Assembly (NCBI GenBank): GCA_025356095.1 | Contig: JANXUR010000048.1 | Span: forward strand, 1 to 64,000 | Direction of reading: 5' to 3' | DNA from: Acidobacteriaceae bacterium | GTDB lineage: Bacteria > Acidobacteriota > Terriglobia > Terriglobales > Acidobacteriaceae | Length of the DNA stretch: 64,000 bases | Shown: piece after piece, positions 36,774 to 45,819 of the stretch | Layout: each line of letters opens with the position of its first letter | Numbering within the stretch: the stretch's first letter is position 1 | The notes under the pieces: model-generated | Seen by the model: the letters and a program-made list of their open reading frames with translations, nothing else | Database searches by the model: none | What the model was told of the DNA's origin: nothing | Made by a program: the position numbers and the translations under genes

Positions 36774-39617
36774 CTACTCCCCTCCGCCTGCCGCTATCAC
36801 GGTATGCTTTGGCGGCGGCATGGGGGTATTGCCCTTGCGGTCGTGCCACAGGATCGCGTTCAAGGTCTGCGAATCTGCGGCATCGGCGTGGCGGAAGTCC
36901 ATCTTCGACGACTGCTCGGCTCCCTTGTCTCGACGCTTGTTGGTTTCGAAGATCAGCCCATTGTCCCAGTTCCGATGATCCGCCTTGAATGGAGCCTGCT
37001 TGCCGCCGCCCGCAAAAAGCGGCGTCATCACCGGCGCATACGCATCGTTCACATTCATCGGAGGCAGCCCCAACAGCGCCTCCATGGTCCGGATCATGCT
37101 CACCGTGGTGTAAAACCCATGCTCCACCGCAGGATTGGCTGCCGACCCCGGCGCATACTTGCTAATCACCAGCGCCGTCGAACGGTGTGCATCCACATGG
37201 TCAGCCGCATCCTGCGCGTCATCCTCCAAAATCATGATGGCGGTGTCGTCCCAGTACGGGCTGTTAGAAATCGCTTCCACCACGCGCCCCACTGCCAGAT
37301 CGTTGTCGGCGACGGCAGCAGCAGGCGTAGGCGCATTCGGCTTCTTGCCCGAGGTGTGGTCATTCGGAATCCGCAACTGGATAAACTGCGGCATCTCATC
37401 TTTGTTGCCCGCCGCACGCGCTTTCTGCCACGCGGTGAACTCCAGCAGGAACTCATCCACCCGCAACTGGTCGGGGTATTCGGGATTGAAATCCGGAAAA
37501 TGCTCGTCGAAATGGCCCAACAAATCCGCCTTAGTCGCCACATCGCGTTTGATTACCGGAATCGCCCACGGATACGGACTCGCCCCTCCGCCCAACCGCG
37601 CCGGTAGCGGATCACCCTTGCGAATCACTGCCCGCTCACACTCCCCGCCCGTTGGCTCAATCGTCCCTTCGCGTGGCTGGGTCTGGCGTGCCTTCTTCTT
37701 CCTCGGATCCTCGCACCACTCCGTGGCAATAAATTCCCCATAGTGCCGATAGCTCACACCGTGCCGCGCCAGATTGTTCCATAAATATCCCGTACCCGGC
37801 TCATCCACGTCGGAGATATGCCAGTGCAGCGGATACTCGTCCAGCACGGTTCCTTCGTAGTCGTAGCTATGCTCACCCGCGCGATACGCAATTGGCCAGG
37901 TCTTCTCGTTGTAGTCGCTTGTAGTCGCTGCATTCGACCACTCGTGCCCGTCTGCCGACACTTCACCGCTGTCATAAAAATTGTCGAGCACCCCGAACTG
38001 CAACGCCAGTTTGTGCTGATTCGGCGTCACCTCTTCGCCAAACAGTGTCAGCGACGAATCGCCATTGCCCACCCCGAGGTCGCCCAGAATTTGGTCATAC
38101 GTGCGATTCTCTTTGATGATGTAAATCACGTGCTTGATCTTTTTTGCGTTCGCAGGCAACGCCACGGTTGCAGCGTCCAGCAAATTGTCCTGCCGGGCTT
38201 GCGCGGTCAGATCCGCCAGTCTGCTTTCGGTTTGCGACACCGGCAGCCGCGCCAGCGAGCCCTGCAGCAGGGTCGGAATATAGGGCAGCTCCGAGCGCTT
38301 CACCTTACCCGCCGTGATGTCCTTCATATCCTGCACGGGCTTGTTGGGGCCAGTCCCCTGCCCCTTGCCGCTGGCGATGATCAGGTCATTGCCGTGCACC
38401 ACAACTGCCGTCGGATACCAATCGGTCGGGATGAACCCCAGCGCAGCCTTCGCCTTTCCGTCATCGCCCGGTTGCGTGTCCAGTACCGCCACACTATTCG
38501 TTCCCGCGTTTGCGGCAAACAGCCGCTTGCCATCTGTGGAAAGCGCCACGCTCAACGGACTCGACCCACCTGCCTCCTGGCCCGCCATCTTGGTGGACCA
38601 CCGCGTCACCACTTCCCCCTTCGCCGTATCCACCGCCACCACGGCATCCGCATTCGCCAGCGCCACATACAACCGTTTGCCATCGCCGCTCAGCGTCATC
38701 GCTGTCGCATGCGGGCTCGACGACGCGCGCTCCGTACCGGGTAGCGCGATCCAGCGCGATACCCTTCCTGCCGCCACATCCAACTCTGCCAGCTTTGCCT
38801 CATTCCACAACGATACCCACGCCCGCCGGCCGTCGCTCGACACCGCCACTCCATAGGGAAAAGTCCCCGGGACCAGTTTGTGCAGGCTCAAGTCAAACCG
38901 CTTCTGTACCGCGCCCGTCGCAGCGTCCAGCATCACCGCATCGTCAGCAAGATTCTCAGCCACCAGCAACTCGTCGCTACTTGCGCCGTGAATCACTGCT
39001 ATCCCCGCTGGATACGGCACAATTTTCCCCGCATCTTCCGGATGCTCATGCAGTCCGCGTGCCCCAAACTTGCCTGCCGCCAACGCCGCTTGCGGCAGCG
39101 GCAAAAACTTTTCCGGTGCCACCACGCCATCCTTAAAGGAATACACCGCAATGCCGTTACCTAAATGGTTCTTCTTCACTCCGCCCACGTCAGTCATCGA
39201 AACCACAGACGCGTACAACCGCGCACCATCCCCGCCAAATGCCAGCCCGACAAAGTACGACTGCGCCGCGCCTTCCTTAAACCGTTCATCAGGAAAGTCT
39301 TGATACTTGCCAGTAGTCAAATCGAACACGCCAATGGACTGCCGGCGCCCGGAACTCTCCGCGCCGTAGCCAGCAAACAGGGCTGCCACATAACGCCCAT
39401 CCGGACTCACCACTACTGTCACCGGCAAACCATTGGTGGCAGTGACAAACCCTTCCCCAGGAGCCTCCACCATTTTGCTGCTCGGCAGCCACACGATCTT
39501 CTTAATCATCCGCGTCGCCGCCAGCGACAGCATCATGCTTGCACACAGCATCCCGACCCATCCCAGAAGCCGCAACCCGCGCCCGTTCCACCACCGACCC
39601 GTCGTCACTGTCCGCAT
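36774..39617 (-). CDS. exported YVTN beta-propeller / phosphoesterase fusion
   Basis: The 947-residue protein fuses a YVTN/YncE-like propeller (about 60-480) to a phosphoesterase-superfamily domain (about 490-930) beginning KHVIYIIKENRTYDQILGDLG. That start resembles acid phosphatase/phospholipase C-like enzymes; LDNFYDSGEVSADGHEWSNAATT and ILEDDAQDAADHVDAHRS add likely metal and substrate residues. A basic, hydrophobic N-terminus suggests export by a signal peptide or anchor. GGGGGAT precedes the ATG. It lies 120 bases after phoU on the same strand, past a terminator. A role in releasing phosphate from organic esters fits the neighbourhood; substrate is inferred. Confidence 0.85.
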   Translation of the reverse strand: MRTVTTGRWWNGRGLRLLGWVGMLCASMMLSLAATRMIKKIVWLPSSKMVEAPGEGFVTATNGLPVTVVVSPDGRYVAALFAGYGAESSGRRQSIGVFDLTTGKYQDFPDERFKEGAAQSYFVGLAFGGDGARLYASVVSMTDVGGVKKNHLGNGIAVYSFKDGVVAPEKFLPLPQAALAAGKFGARGLHEHPEDAGKIVPYPAGIAVIHGASSDELLVAENLADDAVMLDAATGAVQKRFDLSLHKLVPGTFPYGVAVSSDGRRAWVSLWNEAKLAELDVAAGRVSRWIALPGTERASSSPHATAMTLSGDGKRLYVALANADAVVAVDTAKGEVVTRWSTKMAGQEAGGSSPLSVALSTDGKRLFAANAGTNSVAVLDTQPGDDGKAKAALGFIPTDWYPTAVVVHGNDLIIASGKGQGTGPNKPVQDMKDITAGKVKRSELPYIPTLLQGSLARLPVSQTESRLADLTAQARQDNLLDAATVALPANAKKIKHVIYIIKENRTYDQILGDLGVGNGDSSLTLFGEEVTPNQHKLALQFGVLDNFYDSGEVSADGHEWSNAATTSDYNEKTWPIAYRAGEHSYDYEGTVLDEYPLHWHISDVDEPGTGYLWNNLARHGVSYRHYGEFIATEWCEDPRKKKARQTQPREGTIEPTGGECERAVIRKGDPLPARLGGGASPYPWAIPVIKRDVATKADLLGHFDEHFPDFNPEYPDQLRVDEFLLEFTAWQKARAAGNKDEMPQFIQLRIPNDHTSGKKPNAPTPAAAVADNDLAVGRVVEAISNSPYWDDTAIMILEDDAQDAADHVDAHRSTALVISKYAPGSAANPAVEHGFYTTVSMIRTMEALLGLPPMNVNDAYAPVMTPLFAGGGKQAPFKADHRNWDNGLIFETNKRRDKGAEQSSKMDFRHADAADSQTLNAILWHDRKGNTPMPPPKHTVIAAGGGE

Positions 39618-39668
39618 CGCAAATCCCCCGCGTCAGGCTTTCGCCTGTTCCACCAAGAATACCCATCC

Positions 39669-39703
39669 AAAAAAACGCTCGCAGTCCTCAAGAGGCTGCG
39701 AGC
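39669..39703 (-). terminator. Rho-independent terminator of the pst-phoU operon
   Basis: An 8-bp stem GCTCGCAG/CTGCGAGC with an 11-base loop is followed on the minus strand by C and seven T residues, 35 bases after the phoU stop. It separates the phosphate operon from the phosphoesterase gene. Confidence 0.92.
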
Positions 39704-39737
39704 ATATGGTACACAATTTCCATCCTGTGAACGATTC

Positions 39738-40424
39738 CTAAGTCTGCGTCTCCGCGTCGGTCGAGGGATCCCCCACATTGTGCCGCACATCTGCGCCCTT
39801 CACCCAGAAGATCACGTCTTCTGCAATGTTGGTGGCGTGGTCGGCCACGCGTTCCAAATTCCGCGCGATCAGCAGCGCATCCAGCGCCTGCTGCGTCACA
39901 CTTGGCGTTTCGTTCATCTTCCGCACCAAATTGATGAACGCTTCGTCACGCATGCGGTCTACTACGTTATCCATCTCCAGCACGGCCTGTGCCAGCTCCG
40001 CCTTGCCTTCAATAAACGATTCCAGCGCTCGCCGCACCATGGCTGAGGTTGCCGATGCCATCCGCGGAATATCCACCGGAAGATCCACGAACGGCAGGTC
40101 AATCATGTCCATCACGCGTTCCACGATGTTGACCGACTGATCCCCGACTCGCTCCAAGTCAGAATTGATTTTGACCACGGCCAGAATAAAGCGCAAGTCA
40201 ACGGCGGTGGGCTGCTGCATGGCAATCAAGTCGAAGGCAGCCTCGTCAATGCCGCGCTCCAACTCATTAATCTTGCTCTCGCCTTCCAGCACCGAGTGGC
40301 ACTTGGCCAGATCTCGGTCGCGATACGCTTCGAACGCGCGATCCACTGCCTGCTCCGCCAGCCCGCCCATACGCAACAGCCGGTCGCGCAGGTCTTCCAG
40401 TCCCTGATGAAATTTCGTCCGCAT
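39738..40424 (-). CDS. phoU: phosphate signalling protein PhoU
   Basis: A 228-residue all-helical cytoplasmic protein with the two-fold PhoU repeat. Each half has an acidic metal-binding stretch (LERGIDEAAFDLIAMQQP; DNVVDRMRDEAFINLV), and ERVADHATNIAEDVIFW is the standard C-terminal motif. PhoU links the Pst transporter to the PhoR-PhoB system and limits phosphate uptake. The start codon overlaps the pstB stop as TAATG, so translation is coupled. No phoR or phoB is in the window. Confidence 0.95.
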   Translation of the reverse strand: MRTKFHQGLEDLRDRLLRMGGLAEQAVDRAFEAYRDRDLAKCHSVLEGESKINELERGIDEAAFDLIAMQQPTAVDLRFILAVVKINSDLERVGDQSVNIVERVMDMIDLPFVDLPVDIPRMASATSAMVRRALESFIEGKAELAQAVLEMDNVVDRMRDEAFINLVRKMNETPSVTQQALDALLIARNLERVADHATNIAEDVIFWVKGADVRHNVGDPSTDAETQT

Positions 40425-41185
40425 TATCCAAACCTGCCCGTGATGTAGTCTTCCGTGCGCTTGTCCGAGGGTTTTGTAAAGACCTTCTCGGTCCGGTCAA
40501 ACTCGATCAGCCGCCCCATCAAGAAGAAGCCCGTAAACTCTGCGACCCGGGCCGCTTGCTGCATGTTGTGCGTCACAATGACAATCGTAAACTTCTCTTT
40601 CAACTGAAAGATTAGCTCTTCGATTTTACCTGTAGAGATGGGATCGAGCGCCGAGCAAGGTTCATCCATCAACACCACTTCGGGTTCTACCGCCATCGTT
40701 CGCGCAATGCACAGCCGCTGCTGTTGACCGCCTGAAAGACTGGCTCCCGACTTCTTCTTCATCGTGTCTTTTACTTCGTCCCACAACGCGGCCCCGCGCA
40801 GCGCGCGTTCCACCAATTCTTCCAACTCTTTTTTCCCCGGAGCAATGCCGTTCAGCTTCAGCCCCGCCGCCACGTTGTCAAACACGGTCATCGAAGGAAA
40901 CGGATTAGGCCGCTGAAACACCATGCCCACCCGGCGGCGCACCTGAACTGCAGAAGTACCATTGTAAATATCCACTTCGCCCACGCGTACACTTCCGGTG
41001 GCGCGAGCTTCCGGAATCACCTCATGCATGCGGTTTAGGCAACGAATGAACGTGGATTTGCCGCAACCCGAAGGGCCGATAATCGCCGTACACTTATTTG
41101 CGTCCGCAATCATGCTCACATCATGCAGCGCATGATGTTTGCCGAACCACGCATTTAGATTCTCCACTGTAATGCCTACGCCCAT
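40424..41185 (-). CDS. pstB: phosphate ABC transporter ATP-binding protein
   Basis: A 253-residue ABC ATPase that powers phosphate import. Walker [11 protein letters not shown], signature [13 protein letters not shown], Walker [14 protein letters not shown] and switch VTHNMQQA are intact, and [16 protein letters not shown] is typical of PstB. I chose the ATG at 41185 ([10 protein letters not shown]), with AGGAG nine bases upstream, over an earlier start inside pstA. The gap to pstA is 28 bases and the stop overlaps phoU. Confidence 0.95.
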   Translation of the reverse strand: MGVGITVENLNAWFGKHHALHDVSMIADANKCTAIIGPSGCGKSTFIRCLNRMHEVIPEARATGSVRVGEVDIYNGTSAVQVRRRVGMVFQRPNPFPSMTVFDNVAAGLKLNGIAPGKKELEELVERALRGAALWDEVKDTMKKKSGASLSGGQQQRLCIARTMAVEPEVVLMDEPCSALDPISTGKIEELIFQLKEKFTIVIVTHNMQQAARVAEFTGFFLMGRLIEFDRTEKVFTKPSDKRTEDYITGRFG

Positions 41186-41213
41186 GCCAAAGCTCCTAAC
41201 TGCGATGATGCAG

Positions 41214-42092
41214 CTACTGGACTGAACCAAGTGTGCCGCGGCTTACGGCGATCCGCACTGCCGCCACCGAGAACACAATGAGGATAATGAGAATTAACGC
41301 CCCAGCCCATGCCTGACGATGCCAGTCGTCATAGGGAGAGATCGCGTAACTAAAGATTTGCAGGGGCAGAGCCGCCGTCGGCTGATCCAGGTTCCAGTTC
41401 CAATAAGTGTTGCCAAACACCGTAAACAGCAGCGGTGCCGTCTCGCCCGCAATGCGCGCAAATGCCAACATGCAGCCCGTGATGACTCCCGAAGTCGCCG
41501 TTCGCAGCGTCACACTCACCGTGGTACGCCACTTGGAAACGCCTAATCCGTACGCTGCCTCCCGCAAACTATGCGGCACCAGCAGCAGCATCTCTTCCGT
41601 CGTGCGCGTGATCGTGGGGATCATCATGATGCCCAGAGCTACGCCGCCCGCCAGCGCTGAAAAATGCCCCCGCGTCAGTACCACGAGCGCATAGGCCGTA
41701 ATGCCGATGATGATGGAAGGCACCCCGTTCAGCACATCCGAAGTGAAACGAATCAGGTTGCCAAATCGGCTGCCCCGACCATACTCTGAAAGATAGATCC
41801 CCGAGCCGATCCCAACGGGCACCCCAATCGCGCTTGCCAAGCCCAGAATCAGCACAGAACCCGCAATGGCATTCGCCATGCCGCCACCAATTTCGCCCGG
41901 AGGCGCAGGCGTCTTGGTTAGAAAATCAAAATTCAGCGCCCCAAAGCCCTTGTACAGCAGGTAGCCAAAAATCGCCAACAGCGGTGCCAATACCAGCACC
42001 ACGCAGCTTGCCGCAATGAATGTCGCAGCCCAGTCGGAAAGCTTGCGTCCGAACGGCAACGGCGCCACTTGCTGATTCAATGCTCTAGCCAT
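41214..42092 (-). CDS. pstA: phosphate ABC transporter permease PstA
   Basis: A 292-residue inner-membrane permease with about six spans, carrying the ABC-permease loop [19 protein letters not shown] (EAA motif). With PstC it forms the phosphate channel. Its ATG lies eight bases inside the end of pstC, preceded by GAGGGGAA, so the two are translationally coupled. Confidence 0.95.
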   Translation of the reverse strand: MARALNQQVAPLPFGRKLSDWAATFIAASCVVLVLAPLLAIFGYLLYKGFGALNFDFLTKTPAPPGEIGGGMANAIAGSVLILGLASAIGVPVGIGSGIYLSEYGRGSRFGNLIRFTSDVLNGVPSIIIGITAYALVVLTRGHFSALAGGVALGIMMIPTITRTTEEMLLLVPHSLREAAYGLGVSKWRTTVSVTLRTATSGVITGCMLAFARIAGETAPLLFTVFGNTYWNWNLDQPTAALPLQIFSYAISPYDDWHRQAWAGALILIILIVFSVAAVRIAVSRGTLGSVQ

Positions 42093-43119
42093 TTCCCCTC
42101 GCAGGCATGCCCCGGGTGACGCTCCAAACCAGCAACTGGGCCAGAATATTTACAATCACTGTCACCACAAACAGCGCCAGTCCCACTTCGATCAGCGCGC
42201 TCAAATACAAATCCCCGGTGGCTTCGCTAAACTCATTCGCAATCACACTCGCCATTGTGTGCGCTGGTGCGAACAATGCCTCGGTCAGCTTAGAAATTTC
42301 TGGCCGGTTGCCGATGACCATTGTGACCGCCATCGTCTCACCCAGTGCACGCCCCAATCCCAGAATCACTCCGCCGACAATCCCGGCGCGCGCGTTCCGC
42401 AACACGCCCATGCGAATCATTTCCCAGCGCGTTGCACCCAGCGCGTACACCGCTTCCCGCTGCGCAGACGGCACCGCCGTCATCACTTCCCGCGCCATCG
42501 AAGAGATGATCGGTACCACCATAATCGCCAGAATAATGCCCGCCGCCAGCATACCGATGCCGAATGGCTGCCCGGCAAACAGACCAGTCCAGCCCAGCGT
42601 TTTGATCAAAAAAGGCTCTACGTTTTCGCGGAGCAGCGGCACCAGCACAAAAATCGCCCACAACCCATAAATCACCGAAGGGATCGCCGCCAGCAGCTCC
42701 GTCATGAACGATAGAAACGTCTTCAACCGGCGCGGACACATTTCTGTAATGAAGATGGCCACGCCCATGGACACCGGAACTGCAAGTAACAGTGCCAGCA
42801 GCGATGACACCACCGTGCCGTAAACAAACGGCAGCGCCCCGTAATGGTCGTTGACCGGATCCCAATCTTGCCCAACAAAAAACTTGAAGCCAAACGCCTT
42901 CCAGGCCAAATCCGAACGGCTGATCAGCTCATACAAGATCAAGCCCACAATGACCAATACTGAGGTGCCACAGGCGACGACAATCGCATAAAACGACTTG
43001 TCGCCGAACCACGCGCGGGAAATATCCGTTTTTTTGGGGATGGCCGGGGCCACTTCGAGAGCCTTTCCGGGTTCGTCGGCTCCGCTCGGGAGCGGAGCGC
43101 CTAGGGCTGCGTTACTCAT
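42085..43119 (-). CDS. pstC: phosphate ABC transporter permease PstC
   Basis: A 344-residue permease with an extended cytoplasmic N-terminus (about 50 residues), then six spans. GQDWDPVNDHYGALPFVYGTVVSS and AQREAVYALGATRWEMIRM (EAA loop) identify PstC. I chose the ATG at 43119; a GTG four codons earlier is possible, and neither has a clear Shine-Dalgarno. It is the first gene of the pstC-pstA-pstB-phoU operon and is divergent from ppx. Its binding protein, pstS, lies 7 kb upstream with other phosphate genes between. Confidence 0.94.
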   Translation of the reverse strand: MSNAALGAPLPSGADEPGKALEVAPAIPKKTDISRAWFGDKSFYAIVVACGTSVLVIVGLILYELISRSDLAWKAFGFKFFVGQDWDPVNDHYGALPFVYGTVVSSLLALLLAVPVSMGVAIFITEMCPRRLKTFLSFMTELLAAIPSVIYGLWAIFVLVPLLRENVEPFLIKTLGWTGLFAGQPFGIGMLAAGIILAIMVVPIISSMAREVMTAVPSAQREAVYALGATRWEMIRMGVLRNARAGIVGGVILGLGRALGETMAVTMVIGNRPEISKLTEALFAPAHTMASVIANEFSEATGDLYLSALIEVGLALFVVTVIVNILAQLLVWSVTRGMPARGNG

Positions 43120-43145
43120 GACTGAACACAAAGTACCAGATATTT

Positions 43146-43163
43146 GTTACATGAGGATTAAAA
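43146..43163 (-). promoter_or_regulatory. weak candidate Pho box before pstC
   Basis: On the minus strand the direct repeat reads TTTTAAT-CCTC-ATGTAAC, with the 11-base spacing of PhoB boxes. The second half resembles CTGTAAC of the pstS site; the first half is poor. It lies 27 bases before the chosen ATG, very close, so a short or absent leader would be required. Confidence 0.3.
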
Positions 43164-43303
43164 GATTGCCAAACACAAAACCGCTAAGAACTTTCAGCAA
43201 GTGCGCTAAACTCTTATCCTCAATAGAGTTGCAGCACAAGTGCGCCTTGGGCTTCGCCCTCCGTTGCTTGTGCTGGACTGGAACGCAAGGAGAAATCGCG
43301 ACC

Positions 43304-44833
43304 ATGCCTACCTTCGCCGCCATTGATATCGGTTCCAACTCCGTGCGGCTCAAGATTGCCCGACTGGTGCGCGGTCGCCTGCAATCCCTCCACGAAGATC
43401 GCGAAGTCACCCGGCTAGGCGAAGATGCCTTCAAGAGCGGGTTCTTGTCGCCAGAATCCATGGCAGACACCATCCGTGTGCTGCGCCGCTTCCAAAAAGC
43501 TTGCCTCGACGCCGGTGCCGATCAGGTCCGCGTCGTCGCCACCAGCGCTATGCGTGATGCCCGCAACGGCAACGCCTTTTTGGAATGGGCCCGCTCCACC
43601 ACTGGCTGGGAAGTCGAAATCATCTCTGGCATTGAAGAAGGTCGCCTTATCCACCTCGGCCTCACCACCCACCAGCGGATCAGCACTACCCCCACGCTTT
43701 TTATTGACCTCGGTGGCGGCAGTTGTGAACTTACCGTCTCGGTGCGCGGAGAAATCCAGCAAACCGTCAGCTTGCCGCTCGGCGCGGTTCGCCTTACTCA
43801 TGAGTTCCTGCACCATGATCCGCCGCTCAAAGAGGAGGTGGAGCAGCTTCGCAAATTCGTCTCCCGCGAAGTGGAGCGCATCGCACCCGGCATTGCCCGT
43901 GCCAAAATCGGCGCGGTTATCGCAACCTCGGGCACAGCCCTGGCTCTTGCGGATTTAGCCGTTGGCCAGAAGCTCGCCAAGCCTGCCACCTCAGTGATGG
44001 TTCCGCAGGCAGGCGTCCGCAGTTTGGCGAACCTGCTGGCCAAGCGATCCCTGGAGCAGCGCCGCAGCCTTGTCGGACTTGGCCCTCGCCGCGCTGAAAT
44101 CATCGTCGCTGGTGCTGCCGTTTACGCCGAACTGATGCAACGCTGCCATCTCAAGGGCTTCCGCTTCTCTGCCCTCGGCCTGCGCGATGGACTATTGGTG
44201 CAAATGGCCTCGGATATGGAGCGGGGCAGCAAATCCAATCGCCGCATCGAGTCCGAACGTTCCGGCTCTCTGCTCGCCGCCGCCGAGCACTATCGCGTAG
44301 ATCTTGACCATGCCCGGCAAGTGCGCACCACCGCACTCCAGCTTTTCGATGACCTTAAAGCCCTCCATCGCCTGCCGTTGCAATATCGCGAGATGCTCGC
44401 TGCCGCTGCCATGCTCTACGAGTCCGGCCTGTTTATAGGACGCAGTGGACGCCATCGTCACGCCTACTACATCATTTCCAACTCAGAGATTCTCGGCTAC
44501 ACTCCGCAGGAGCGCCGCATCATTGGTGCCATTGCGCGCTTTCTTGGCAAGTCGCGTCCTCTGCCGGGCGACCCGGCCATGCTGGCCTTGACCGTAGAAG
44601 AACGCGCTGCCACTGCCCGTGCCATCGTTCTGCTGCGCCTGGCGCGAGCCCTGAACCTTGGACGTGGCGGCACCTTGGCTGGCATCACCGTTCGCTCACG
44701 CGGCGAAACCGCACGCCTCGTCGTCACCCCCAAAAAGGGCCGCGGCGTCGAGCTGGAAACCTGGGCGTTAGAGAAGGAGCGGGATTACTTCCGCGAAGTG
44801 CTGGGGCGCGAACTGGTGGTCTGCGCGGCATAG
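43304..44833 (+). CDS. ppx: exopolyphosphatase / GppA-family phosphatase
   Basis: A 509-residue enzyme that releases phosphate from polyphosphate, or pppGpp in the GppA branch. FAAIDIGSNSVRLKI near the start and IDLGGGSCELTV near 130 are the two phosphate-binding loops; the C-terminal third looks like the HD-type helical domain (HARQVRTTALQLFDDL, YYIISNSEILGYTPQERRII). I chose the ATG at 43304, with AAGGAG upstream, because the longer frame adds about 100 non-homologous residues overlapping the divergent promoter region. Its 3' end overlaps sixA by 49 bases on the other strand. Confidence 0.92.
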   Translation: MPTFAAIDIGSNSVRLKIARLVRGRLQSLHEDREVTRLGEDAFKSGFLSPESMADTIRVLRRFQKACLDAGADQVRVVATSAMRDARNGNAFLEWARSTTGWEVEIISGIEEGRLIHLGLTTHQRISTTPTLFIDLGGGSCELTVSVRGEIQQTVSLPLGAVRLTHEFLHHDPPLKEEVEQLRKFVSREVERIAPGIARAKIGAVIATSGTALALADLAVGQKLAKPATSVMVPQAGVRSLANLLAKRSLEQRRSLVGLGPRRAEIIVAGAAVYAELMQRCHLKGFRFSALGLRDGLLVQMASDMERGSKSNRRIESERSGSLLAAAEHYRVDLDHARQVRTTALQLFDDLKALHRLPLQYREMLAAAAMLYESGLFIGRSGRHRHAYYIISNSEILGYTPQERRIIGAIARFLGKSRPLPGDPAMLALTVEERAATARAIVLLRLARALNLGRGGTLAGITVRSRGETARLVVTPKKGRGVELETWALEKERDYFREVLGRELVVCAA

Positions 44834-45315
44834 ACCGCCTTCACCAGCTTTGGCGTCAGATACCATTGCAAGCTGCCGCGATGCCTGCGCATATCCACCC
44901 GCGCCAGGCTACCTTTGCGCAAATCAATGTAGGCGGAGCTCTCTGGCCCACCCAACACATCGCACAAAAAATCACTGAGGTTCGGGTTGTGCCCCACCAG
45001 CAGCACCGCCTCGCAACCCTGCAGATTATCAAGCAACTCGCGGAAATCAGAGAACTTCGCATTGGGATGCAGCGCAGCGCTCAGCCGCACTTTTCCTTCG
45101 AATCCCATCTCGCTGGCCACCATCGTCGCCGACTGCGCCGCCCGCTTCAGAGGGCTCGATAGGATGCCATCCACCGCAACGTCCAGTTCGCCTAGAATCC
45201 GCCCCATGACGGAGCACTGTTCCACTCCCTCATCGTCCAAGGCCCGCCGATCGTTCTTTTGAGGGTCAGCAACCGCTTCGCCAGCGCTAGCATGCCGCAT
45301 AAAGTACAAAATCAT
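44785..45315 (-). CDS. sixA: SixA-like phosphohistidine phosphatase
   Basis: A 176-residue histidine phosphatase. The catalytic RHG-type motif is at the start (MILYFMRHASAGEA), and the second histidine is in LLVGHNPNLSDFLCDVLGG. SixA removes phosphate from histidine residues of phosphorelay proteins; small members of this family may act on other phosphates. It ends inside the 3' end of ppx (convergent overlap of 49 bases) and lies downstream of ppk1. Its role in this phosphate island is inferred from position only. Confidence 0.88.
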   Translation of the reverse strand: MILYFMRHASAGEAVADPQKNDRRALDDEGVEQCSVMGRILGELDVAVDGILSSPLKRAAQSATMVASEMGFEGKVRLSAALHPNAKFSDFRELLDNLQGCEAVLLVGHNPNLSDFLCDVLGGPESSAYIDLRKGSLARVDMRRHRGSLQWYLTPKLVKAVYAAQTTSSRPSTSRK

Positions 45316-45397
45316 ATCCTGACAATTCTATCGCGTCACGCCTGCGACCATCCGCTCCTCATCTGGTTCCTGCTCCGGCGTTCGCATGGGTTGCTGC

Positions 45398-45700
45398 CTA
45401 TTCCCCACCCAGTTGCACGCCGCCCGGCGACCGCAGAGTCCGAATATCCCGCATCGGCGGCTGACCAAACATGCGGCTGTATTCGCGGTTGAACTGGCTC
45501 GCACTCTCGTATCCCACCTCGAACGCCGCCCCGGCGGCATCCAGACCCTCAACCAGCATGCTCTCCCGCGCGGCATGCAACCTGAGTTGCTTCTGATACT
45601 GCAACGGGCTCATCGCGGTGAGCGCCCGAAAGTGATGGTGCAGGGTGGAGACGCCCATGCCCGCAGCTTGCTGCGAAGATTCCCGTGCAGGGCGACCGAT
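45398..45700 (-). pseudogene. remnant of an AraC-family regulator (C-terminal DNA-binding half)
   Basis: The frame encodes the C-terminal AraC helix-turn-helix region: [29 protein letters not shown] and [20 protein letters not shown], ending [11 protein letters not shown]. The usual N-terminal sensor domain of about 170 residues is absent. Upstream codons of the same frame run into the ppk1 terminator and do not resemble any regulator. It is therefore most likely a decayed fragment, although a short DNA-binding protein from an internal start cannot be excluded. Confidence 0.75.
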
Positions 45701-45766
45701 ATCCGGAACACATTCAGCGCATGACGGGCCTGTAGCCCTTAGCGCCGCAAACCCAAGGTTCACAGC

Positions 45767-45802
45767 AAAAAGCCCGCCGATGTGCGACTGGCACGGCGGG
45801 CT
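45767..45802 (-). terminator. Rho-independent terminator of ppk1
   Basis: A 9-bp stem AGCCCGCCG/CGGCGGGCT with a 14-base loop is followed on the minus strand by TTTTTGC. Reading plus, a shorter T-run (CTTTCT) follows as well, so it may act in both directions. It starts 18 bases after the ppk1 stop. Confidence 0.92.
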
Positions 45803-45819
45803 TTCTACTTGGAGCATGC

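Noticed and set aside
42998-43303. N-terminal extension of ppx by about 100 residues
   Set aside because: The family start motif FAAIDIGSNSVRL begins right after the ATG at 43304, which has AAGGAG; the extension overlaps pstC and its promoter region.
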